Source: Carposina sasakii (lineage: Eukaryota; Arthropoda; Insecta; Lepidoptera; Carposinidae). From it: a stretch of 64,000 nt of DNA. The DNA is taken from positions 248,001 to 312,000 of the forward strand of contig CP053157.1 in NCBI GenBank assembly GCA_014607495.2. The letters are read 5' to 3'. The notes beneath the pieces were generated by a model, which worked only from the letters and a program-made list of their open reading frames with translations, had not been told where the DNA came from and ran no database searches. Positions within the stretch are counted from its first letter, which is position 1, and the number at the start of each line of letters is the position of its first letter. Made by a program: the position numbers and the translations under genes. This document shows, piece after piece, positions 1 through 10,000 of the stretch.

Positions 1-121
1 GGGCGGCGCGGCGCGGCGGCGGCGCGGGGAGCGGCGCGGGGGGCGGCGCGGGGCGAAGCGCGGAGGTGGCGCCGCCTGTCGACGCACACCACGCGCGCAG
101 ATATAATGATATGGCGCCAAA
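1..121 (+). other. GC-rich exon end of an unidentified plus-strand gene
   Basis: The first 100 bases are an almost pure G/C low-complexity run, unlike the AT-rich surroundings, and end in a strong donor (CAAA|GTGAGT, GT at 122-123). Joined to the acceptor at 2814, the only open frame reads through this segment as Arg/Ala/Gly-rich residues and then into exon 2815-2870. Whether this piece is coding or 5'UTR cannot be settled because the gene continues left of the window. An ATG at 108 would make a very short protein, so an upstream start is more likely. I do not recognise the gene. Confidence 0.45.
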
Positions 122-2814
122 GTGAGTACACATACAGATTTAAATAGCTCAGGGGGTATCTATACTAAAAACCATAATTCGAGAGACTAATTTGACAACT
201 AAGTGACAGATGAAGGGTTACCAGAATTAGAAAAAATTAAATAGTGACGTTATAGTCGATGTCGATAGTTGTCGATATAATTATAATCAAATAAGACTTG
301 ACTATATTAATTGTTTAGTTCTTTGTAACTCCAATGAAGAATAAGTGCTCATGTTGGAACCTAAATACTGTTATACGAATTGCAAAAACGCTCCATAAAA
401 GTGATATAATAAATAATATTACGACCGCCAAAAATACAAACAACCATTGTCTTGAATTGTATTGTAATATTATACCTCGCACTGTAAATTAATTAACAAT
501 TTGATTGTTTTAATAAAAAAAAATATGTACGTAAATACTAATCTGTATTTTTAAAATATCGATACGAACAGGATTAGTGTTACACAAACACTATGTATGG
601 TCGGGCCATGGCAACACTTGTGTAAAATTAACTCTCTCAAACTAGTAATTCCAATTATGGTTTCGAGTATACTTTAGAAGTTTTTTTTGTAGAGGCAAGA
701 CACCTCTCTATATACAAGGTGCCAGGGGCGGCTCCTGATATTTTTAGATGGGGACCACATTTTTATAAATATGACCGCAAGCATAATTACAGTTTGGAAA
801 CGCCGCGCGTGTTCACTCCCTTAACGAATGAAATGGATGACACTCTTATTAAAATTCAGATGATCTAATGAAACATATTAAAGACAATCATATCGCGTTT
901 TAAATCGGACTAAGCGACATCTAGTGGCCGCATACGCACACGCGGAGCTCCAAATCTTCTGTTTCTGCGCCGGCCTATGTCGGTATGTCTCTCTCGCACT
1001 CATTAAATAACTAGGAATCGTACCAAATTACGTTTCATTGGAGCGCGATCGCTAGCGCTCCACTCGATACATAAGATTACAACTTAATTGAAACAAGCGC
1101 GTAGACACTATTATATAAACATAGTAGAATTGAAAGATAATTATAAATATAGAGAAATATAGATTGCCTATGGTATTCTTAGTGGGTGGGAGTGCACTGC
1201 ACCAGCGCTCCTTAGGACGAGCCGCCAGTGCAAGGTGCAGCGACATCTCGCTTCCATGATGTAAACAATCATGCTTTTTGAGTTCACCCACGGACTTAGA
1301 CAATTTAAAAATTTTATAAACGACAGCATAGTTCGGAAAGTTATCGAGATATTTCAATAGCAAAAGCCAAAACCAGACACCCGAAAACCTTAAAGATAGC
1401 ACTAAACTTACTACTTACTTCTTTCTACATTCTTAAGTGGCATGATGGAGAGAGGCGGCTCTATTCTTGGACATTGCACCTACCACTGTCACTTTCACGC
1501 TTAGCTTATATACGTACGAGTATCTATCAACTGGTATCATAGTAACATCCATATACTAAGGTATATATGCAGTACTCGAAAACATACATGGATGGATAGT
1601 CAACTATATCTAAGCCAGGGGTTCTTTAGGCCAGATCTGTTGGTAGCCACTGTTAGACAGTGTGACATAATACCTATATCATCTTGCGTATTTGTATGAT
1701 ATTCATCTTTACATTTACAATTTTGGGTCTCATTCACTTGATGTTTGACCTTGTTCACATTTGGGCTATGTCATTAAGTCAGTGAATAACAGTACACAAA
1801 GGGCGCTTCTTTAAGGAATGCAATGTTTTTATGTTCACAAATCTCCATGAACCTTAACGTAAATATATGCATTTACCTAAAAGCAGACTTAAGACATCTC
1901 GGTATACACCTCATTAAGAAGACGTAGAGAAGACCTAACAAGGCCTAACTCTGCTAGGTAGACACATTGATAGCCACAGCACTATCCATCATCACTATCT
2001 ATCATTATCCATTACCACGGTGTACATTGGTAATGTCTGGTGTGACGCACGTTGCAGGCACTGGGAAGAGGGACCCCCTCGCTACCACGGACCCACGGAG
2101 TACGAGCGACCACCACCGTACTACTATCCCGGACCAGCGTGAGTTTCTACAGCTACCTGCTTTCTGTTACGTCCGGCTCGAAGGACCATTTTGGGGACAT
2201 GGGATGGCTAGCCAAATGTGGCGATTGTGTATTCATTTTACTCATTGTTAGAGTGCGTTTCACCGAATAGTTTTTTTGAACGATGGCGCTAGTTTGTATG
2301 ACTACGTTATATGTACGAGTAGTGTTGCCGAACTATCGATAGTTTTATAGTTGACCTCGAAAATCATCTATAATATCGATAGGCCTATTGATAGTATCGA
2401 TAGCCCCGTGAGGGGCAATACTATTGACACACGCTATCGAGCAGCAACTACTGCACTAGTTATATGTGTGTAACTGCATACACAAATGTTACTCCTGAAA
2501 TCAAGGAATGGGCGGGAGTTATTTTATGAAACATACTCTAATTAAGCATAATACTACCACGTCACATATTAGTGAAATTAATACCATGCCGTGTTTCATT
2601 CTGTGTATATAATTTATAAGCGAAATAGATTTTGATGATTATAAGTTTTTGTTTGGTAGATTTCGCTTTCGCATGGGAACGTGCTAATTCATTTTCAATT
2701 CATATAATTTTAAATAACCTATTTATGTTTCTTGTATTTTCCTTCAGCACAGTTTGTTATACTCTAACTATTGTAATATAATATAAATTCTAATATGTTT
2801 TTGTTGTATTCCAG
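122..2814 (+). other. Intron of the plus-strand gene, with old repeats
   Basis: No coding exon is visible. The segment 2246-2545 resembles 32868-33005 (shared GAGTGCGT, CATACA and ATTATTTTATGAAAC-like blocks) and so is an old dispersed repeat. In the copy here, 2325-2465 is extra sequence holding several TATCGATAG palindromes. The remainder is AT-rich unique sequence. Confidence 0.4.
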
Positions 2815-2870
2815 TGATAGACAGTAAATTGGCGCTCACGGAACTCGACGATGACTTCTTGAAGTACTAA
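2815..2870 (+). CDS. Last coding exon of the unidentified plus-strand gene
   Basis: A pyrimidine-rich acceptor (TTGTTGTATTCCAG) ends at 2814. The exon is open in one frame only, entered after one base of a split codon; the other two frames stop at once. It ends in the acidic tail LTELDDDFLKY followed by TAA at 2868-2870. It pairs in phase with the donor at 121, leaving a 2.7-kb intron. The protein family is not recognisable from 17 residues. The gene converges on the minus-strand transporter whose 3' end is at about 6.0 kb. Confidence 0.5.
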
Positions 2871-4571
2871 GGAGAGATCCCCTCACCCTTACGTAATACC
2901 TGATCCCAAGCCTGAGAACTACGGCGCCTCAAGCCACGTCCCTACTCGATACTGCGTCTCTAGGCCAGGCCCCCGCGTGTCGCAACCAATCACATTGCAG
3001 TACTGCGCTCCCAATAGAGTATTTTTCCATTCGAGGCCATTTATCAATTTATAATAGGTAATTAAACTTTAGAATTTATGTCGAAGTGAGTCGTACACTT
3101 TGTCAAAGCGCTATATGACAGCAGAACTAAGTGACAAGTGTATTTGGCACGAATTTTACAGTCAAATATATTAGTAATAAAATAATTGTATTTAGACAAA
3201 ATTAATGGTAATGCTAGGGTAGGTTAATGTCTTTAATTAGGAGATATCGAATGCTTTTGAAGTCCATAAGTAGACTTGTGATAGAGTGCACGGTTAATGT
3301 GCCGCGTGCGGGAACTGAGGTGCGGCAAGAGGAGGGGGTGATAGCGAGATTAAACTTTATATCAATATTCTTCGTATTAAGATGTTTTGAGGCTCAGTCA
3401 CAAAAACTGCCATATTTCGACTGTCCATATTTTACAATTTTTAGTGCGTTTTCAGCTCAATATTATCTAAGCTTACTCCTTCAGTCTATAAGTACCGAAC
3501 CTCTACTTCGGGAATGTAGCCTCACGGCAGATCGGCTTTAATGTTCAAGTTTGTCTAGCGGGATACGAATGCCGCACAAATGTATTTCATTTTAATATCT
3601 AAGAGATTGTTTAGTTTAATTATAAAAATATTAGCGTTAAGTAGGTTTTTTCTATCGCTTTATCGCGGTCGGGTTGATCGTTATGTTAGCGAATGCTCGC
3701 GAACACATCACGAGCGAGTTATACCTTTTGCATTTATATTTAGATATGCGTTAACGTGGAAACAGAAATGCCAAATTCGTTGTTATAAAAACAATTTGAT
3801 GCTCTCCTATAACTATTTTATGGAAGAGTGGCATCGCACCTAATTTCCCTTTAGCCTTTTGTTGTGACGATCTATTGTAATTGTCGCGTTACCTTTTCGA
3901 TATAAACGTAATTATTTTTATAGTATTTTTATTTACAATTTGAAACAAACTAAAAAGCACTAAAATATGATCTCCAAAATATATCTACCTTTTACACTAT
4001 TATGGATTAATGAGTGAAAACCGCCTGTAATTCGACTTTCACTTACAAACCAGCCGTAATGTTTTATATGCCTTCTGGGTTGTCCAAACATACATAAATA
4101 GATCCTTTTACCGTTTTACCTAAATACTCTAAACCTGAACAATAGTAATAGTTATGACCTGCGTAGTATTACTGAGGAGCATTTTTACTTGTGCGTGTTT
4201 TTGCTGCGCTTGCGCCGGCGTGTGCTATTTTATTTAGTTAATGTGATTATTCCAATTAATGTAAATGTTTTTTTATGGTTGACTCTAAGCAAGTGATTTT
4301 TTTATTTCAATTATACTCGTGTCATATCTCAGTGTGTGAAGTTTTTTTTTTATTATTATTATTGGAATATTACTGTTGGGTGTTCTAAGATGGACGTTTA
4401 CGTTATCTGTCCTCGTCTTCCGAACTATAAGTGGAACGGTGTTTCACGAATTCCTGCTCAGTTTTCGTAGAGCCCATTCAGTTCAGGGACTTGAATTTAT
4501 GTAGGTACTGCTTAACGTTTGTAGTGGTGCTCCAGACGGCATCAGTCACTTTTTAGTTTTAAGTTGTGAGT
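2871..4571 (+). other. Probable 3'UTR and downstream flank of the plus-strand gene
   Basis: The sequence after the TAA at 2870 is not obviously repetitive and has no convincing ORF. AATAAA signals occur at about 3176 and again inside the duplicated block at 4936, so the transcript could end early or run on for 2 kb. Short ORFs at 3227 and 3580 have no recognisable domain and I treat them as chance. Confidence 0.35.
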
Positions 4572-5819
4572 GAAACGTTTTATGTTAATCGTTAGACTAA
4601 ATTTGTAAGAAGCCAATTTTGTAGAGAATTATAAAATTTACGCATTAGTTATTTTTGAATTGTATCTTTATGTACCACGTGATTGTTAGTGTTAAGACTG
4701 TTGCGTGCAGCGCCACACGTTTCTCTAAACCGGTGGTGGTAAACGGAATCTTGGCTCTACTATAGTAAGATTTCGTCTCTACATAGATAGTAGCGACGCT
4801 ACCTACCGGCTTAGATAACATTGTGGCCCTGTACTGAGACATATAGACTTATTTAGCGTACGTTCGTGTATCTACTGTAATGTCACAAGTGTAGTCGAAC
4901 CAAAAATGTTAGGAGCGGAAACGAGACAGAATGTCTAATAAATATACATTTAATTATCTCAGTCGATTGTTTTATTTATTTTCCTTATCTCTATTGAAAA
5001 TATTGGTCCCTTCAAAAATTAATAACGTTATTTATCTCGAAATGCTTCCGCGAATGCATCGTATTCATATGCAGCAAGCATTTCATACTCGTATTGATAT
5101 CTATGAAGTTTTGATTAATTTGACTACGGAAGGAAGCTAAATGTACCTAGGCGACATTAGGTTTACTAGTAGGAAACGTTTTATGTTAATCGTTAGACAG
5201 GTAAATTTGTAAGAAGCCAATTTTGTTAGAGAATTATAAAATTTACGCATTAGCTATGTACTTTTTGAATTGTATCTTTATGTGACCACCCGTGTATTGT
5301 TAGTGTTAAGACTGTTGCGTGCAGCGCCACACGTTTGAACTCTAAACCGGTGGTGGTAAACGGAATCTATGTCTCTACTATAGTAAGTATGTTCGTCTCT
5401 ACATAGATAGTAGCGACGCTACCCTACGGCCGTTATGCTGTAATGATAACATTGTGGCCCTGTACTGAGACATATAGACTTATTTACGCGTATTCGTTCG
5501 TGTATCTACTGTAATGTCACAAGTGTAGTCGAACCAAAAATGTTAGGAGCGGAACTGTTCGTCTATCTTTCGAGACAGAATGTCTAATAAATATACAATT
5601 TAATTATCTCAGTCGATTGTTTTATTTATTTTCCTTATCTCTATTGAAAATATTGGTCCCATAAAAAAATAATAACGTTATTTATTTCGAAATGCTTCCG
5701 CGAATGCATCGTATTCATATGCAGCAAGCATTTCATACTCGTATTGATATCTATGAAGTTTTGATTAATTTGACTAGGGAAGGAAGCTAAATGTACCGAG
5801 GCGACATTAGGTTTACTAG
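4572..5819 (+). repeat. 600-bp direct tandem duplication
   Basis: Copy 1 is 4572-5169 and copy 2 is 5173-5819. They start with the same GAAACGTTTTATGTTAATC and end with the same GACATTAGGTTTACTAG. Copy 1 is about 49 bases shorter, with some ten small gaps of 1-15 bases almost all in its first 360 bases, while the last 230 bases are nearly identical between copies. It is either a young duplication or an unpolished assembly duplicate. Confidence 0.9.
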
Positions 5820-6084
5820 GAAACTAGGATTTACTACTTACATTAGGTCTACCTACAGTACTTATTTTCTTCAATCCACTTCTACGATTGCATAGAGCAT
5901 GCACCACACCGACATTCCCTTATTACCTTATAACATGCACTTTACCATTAAAAATTAATAAAAAAAATACAGCATTCAATAATGAATTCTCATTTACTCT
6001 GTATAATCAAAACAACCATATATACTTACCGCTAAACTACAACTAGAGATTATAAATACAGTTTGTAACTAACGTCTACTGTAA

Positions 6085-6204
6085 CTAGCAAATACTGTGT
6101 CTGTCTGTGTGTACACCCGGTACAGAAGAGATCGGCGCCGGCGCAGGGGGCTCGACGGCGCGTGGGGGAATGTTAACCAGCTTCGTGATGACGCTGGGCA
6201 GGTT
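6085..6204 (-). other. Probable spliced 3' exon of the transporter gene (UTR or alternative C-terminus)
   Basis: On the minus strand a good acceptor (TTCCTCAG) ends at 6205. The sequence that follows is open in phase 0 for 39 codons (starting NLPSVITKLV, then Pro-rich) before TAG. The donor just after the transporter stop codon (6875-6874) would join here, making this 3'UTR. A weak GT at 6889-6888 would instead join in phase and replace the last codons by this Pro-rich tail. Its base composition is GC-rich like the other exons. The 3' limit and polyadenylation site are not defined. Confidence 0.45.
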
Positions 6205-6374
6205 CTGAGGAAGTTATAAAAGATTTATATTATAATATAACATAGTATAAAACAAAGTTGCTCCCCGTTGTCTGTCCTCCCTATATATGCTTAGGTATTT
6301 TTAATTACGTAACGGATTTTAATGTACATACGTTTTTTAAATAGTGATTCAAGATAAACGTTTATAGTATAGAT

Positions 6375-6562
6375 CAGTGGTTCCCAAAGTGGTCCAGGTG
6401 GACCCCCAGGGGTCTACGGGAGACTCGACGGGGGTCTACGTTGGCGTGAAAAAATTGAGGTTCACAATTAATTTGTATGTGATGTAGGCCTGTAGGGGGT
6501 CCACCAGAACCAGTAAACTTTTGAAAGGGGTCTACGAGAAATAAAAAGTTTGGGAACCTCTG
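6375..6562. mobile_element. hAT-type MITE with 8-bp target duplication
   Basis: The left end CAGTGGTTCCCAAAGT and the reverse complement of the right end, CAGAGGTTCCCAAACTT, are imperfect terminal inverted repeats of the hAT style. Flanks are GTATAGAT (6367-6374) and CTATAGAT (6563-6570), an 8-bp duplication with one mismatch. It is 188 bp and has no coding capacity. The right half is found again at 54055-54148. Confidence 0.85.
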
Positions 6563-6877
6563 CTATAGATGTATACTTAGTATCAGCATTGCACCCGTGC
6601 GAAGCCGGGGCAGGTCGCTAGTATTTACTAAACCAGAAACAGAGCTATTCTCCTCAACTCCCTTTTCTACACGCGAATTACATAACCAACTTTGTCTAGT
6701 TTAATACACTTTTAGCTACTAGCAACTGTACCCGTGTAGTATAACAGTAAGCACATAAGTTTACCCGCCAACTAACTAGGTAGGTAGCTCCACCATAGCT
6801 AGAACTACAGAAGACCACAGCTACGTTTTGCATTAGTTAATGATCAGTGCCTAGGTAATAAAGCCTCAAACTCACCG

Positions 6878-7063
6878 CTATTTGGCCACGGTCCTGGCAG
6901 CGCTGGCCTGCAGCAGCAGTCGGCCCAGCTCGGCGCGGCACGAGCAGTGCAGGAACTCCCGCGGACGCACCCCTCGGAACACCTCCGCTAGAGACGGCTT
7001 CACGTTGAAGAAGATCAGCGGCTGCCCTCGCTCGTGGAAGTCGTCTATCAGGGATTTTATACC
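6878..7063 (-). CDS. SLC26A11: SLC26A11-like coding exon 13 (end of STAS, aa 706-766)
   Basis: The acceptor TCAACTTACAG lies before 7063. It begins GIKSLIDDFHERGQPLIFF, which continues the STAS motif after DFTAAK, and ends ASAARTVAK then TAG (6880-6878). A strong donor GTGAGT starts 2 nt after the stop, so splicing probably continues into a 3'UTR exon near 6204. Confidence 0.93.
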   Translation of the reverse strand, partial: GIKSLIDDFHERGQPLIFFNVKPSLAEVFRGVRPREFLHCSCRAELGRLLLQASAARTVAK

Positions 7064-10000
7064 CTGTAAGTTGACGAGGTTTGGTTATGGTGGGCTCTTG
7101 TGTAGGCATTGGTTGGAAGTCTGTAGGTCTTAAATAAGTCACTGAATGAGGTGCCTACTTACCCAGATGTAAGTATTTAAAAAATCATGTTGGTAAATTG
7201 GGTGAGTTACAAAGTATTAGCTACCCTTATATTAGTTAAGTATTCGGACGACACTAAAATTCGAGTGCAGATTTTTATAAATACGGCTGGGTTAACAAAA
7301 AGGGGTTAACAGAACTGCAGAATGAGGAACGGAAACATACGGCCACGTTTGACATTGCGAGGCCAGATATAAAACATCAGTGACAAGTTGCTAGCTTATT
7401 GTCTGAGAGGATGCCCAAGTTCCTTAATCGACTGCTACGACATGCACGGAAAGAAGTGCAGCTGATGAAGCCCTGCATCAGCACAGGTAAGATAAACCAT
7501 ACTTAAGTATGCACAAGTAGGTAGGTATTTTATAAGTACTTACTCAAAAAAGGTAGCTACAGCTACCTACTCATACATAGGTAGAGAAACTAAAAACGTA
7601 GATATAAACAAAACACGTGCGACTCATGTTTTTATCTAGCATTCCAATCATATTCCACAATAGTGTTTAATGTAAAAACCTATACCTACCTAATGACCAT
7701 AACCATGATGAACTATTGTTCAGAATTAAGGTACGCTTTGTCTGCTAATAGCCAATCAATATTTTATAGCATTTAGTTAACTTTCCTGTAATATCAGTAA
7801 AAGTGATCTGAGTGAAGAAAGTTCTTTCAAAATACCGAGATGACACACGTTTATCTTCCAACTGGCAACTTTCTTTATAAAATACTAGTGGACGCCCGCG
7901 ACTCCGTCCGCGTGGACTACAGAAAAAATAAAAAGTAGCCTATATGTTAAGTGTAAAAAGTAGCCTATATGTTATCGCGGTTGTCGTAAAAAATTAATTC
8001 ACGTTTGTCCCCTTCCCGTGGGAATTTCGGGAAATCCGTTCCCAGTGCTTCCTCGGGGTCCCAAATAAACATATATGCTCAACTTCAGATTCACATGTTT
8101 AACCGTTTTCGTAAAAAATAAATAATTCCCGTTGGTCTCCTTCCCGTGGGAATTTCGGGAAATCCGTTCTAGTATTTCCTCGCAGTCCCTAATGAACATA
8201 TATGCCCAATTTCAGCTTCATATGTATAGCAGTTTTCGTAAAAACTATGAATTCCCGTTTGTCCCCTTCCCGTGGGAATTTCGGGAAATCCGTTTTTAGT
8301 CCTCCCTCGCTGTCCCCAATGAACATATATGCCCGATTTCAGCTTCATATGTATAGCGGTTTTCGTAAAAACTATGAATTCCCGTTTGTCCCCTTCCCGT
8401 GGGAATTTCGGGAAATCCGTTTTTAGTCCTCCCTCGCTGTCCCCAATGAACATATATGCCCGATTTCAGCTTCATATGTATAGCGGTTTTCGTAAAAAAT
8501 ATAGAATTCCCGTTGGTCGCCTTCCCGTGGGAATATCGGGAAATTCTTATAGCCTATGTTCATCCAGGTCCAATAAGGATTCTAACGGTGAAAGAATTTT
8601 TGAAATCGGTCCAGTAGTTTTTGAGCCTATTCATTACAACCAAACAAACAAAGTTTTCCTCTTTATAATATTAGTGTAGATAATCGTATAATATAATTTA
8701 CCGCTTAATTTAATGAGTACGGTTATTAGTAGATCTACCTATCAACATTATATTAGCTTTCATTTTTATATGGAATCATGGAGAGCATTTAATTATGCAT
8801 TTGAGTTGGTGTCCACACAAATTAACCGACATACCATACATATGTACCCTTTTACTTATACAGAATACCGCTATCATGATCTGGTGCCTATAGGTATGCT
8901 ATCCTTGAAGTATTGAAGAAGGTATCCTATTGCACCTATCTATAGGTAGGTACTACTTACAAATTGCATCAGCAGGTTGTCAACAGATTTCAAGAAAGCT
9001 ATCACCAACATAATAATCTGACCAAGTGAAAGAGGCTTCATCCCTACCCAGATTCTACGAGGCGTGATGTTCCAACCAGAATCGATGGAGAAGAGTTTTA
9101 TTCACTTGACAAGTTCCAATGACCACAATCCTCAGTAATGAGGGACTTGGAGAAAGCACTAACCTTAGCAATGGTAAAGTCGGCAGCCTGCACGTGCGTG
9201 GCATCCACGACGAGCGACAGGTTCCAGTGAGCACAATCCTTAGTAATGAGCGACCTGGAGAGACCCAGCACCAACCTTTGCAGCTGTGAAGTCCACCACG
9301 AGCGGCAGAGGTTCCTGTGACCACGGTCCTCAGTAATGTGGGGCCTATAGACAGCACCAACCTTAGCAGCAGTGAAGTCGGCCGCCTGTACATGCGTGGC
9401 GTCCACGACGAGCGGCAGCGCGGCCTGGTCCCCGCGCGCCGCCCGCTGCAGCGCGCGCCGCACGAACTCTGCCGACGGGAAGCGCAGCGAGCGGTCCACG
9501 CCCGCCACCAGGTGCTCCACGCCTTCCGGGGACTGGGGGAGGGGTATCACTCATCATGTGGAACAGTCACATATTTATTTTAAGATATTTAGAATTGGGG
9601 ACACTTAAATTCACAAGTGACCTCCCATCCCAGTTACTAAATGATCTTGCAAGTTAACGCAAAACAAAAAATCTAGAATATCGGAACTTAGGTATAACAT
9701 AAGAATTAAGGGTCTATGCAAATTCTCACCACTTTACTTCGTATCAGTGGAGCTTTACTAGCTGCATCTCATTCCGTCCGTACATGTCGTAAGAGTCGAC
9801 TAAGCTTAGACACGCCGCGTTCTTCCAGTCGATGAGCTAGTAATTTATCACTGACTGCAGGATCTCGTTCGCAGCCACAAGGCACATAGCCGTGTGTACA
9901 TGTATGTACTCACCACGGCTCTGGTGACGGTGACGGTGGGCCTGGCGGACGCGTACAGCAGGAAGGCGAGGTTGAGCGCGATGCCCAGCACGATGCCGAG

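Larger units (their letters stand above)
7064..9361 (-). other. Intron 12 of the transporter
   Basis: It holds a dispersed repeat (7338-7486), a Helitron-like element with a 127-bp minisatellite (7885-8680), and the tandem copies of the end of exon 12 (9105-9361). The rest (7487-7884 and 8681-9104) is AT-rich sequence in which I see nothing. Confidence 0.8.

Noticed and set aside
1052..1402. 116-codon minus-strand ORF
   Set aside because: No recognisable domain, no splice or promoter context, AT-rich composition unlike the host exons.
7980..8520. CRISPR-like array
   Set aside because: The whole 127-bp unit repeats, with no short repeat plus unique spacer, and the genome is eukaryotic. It is a minisatellite inside a transposon.
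9098..9550. Separate 150-residue gene on the minus strand
   Set aside because: It is exon 12 read through its own tandem copies and intron sequence. The splice sites and STAS homology explain it.
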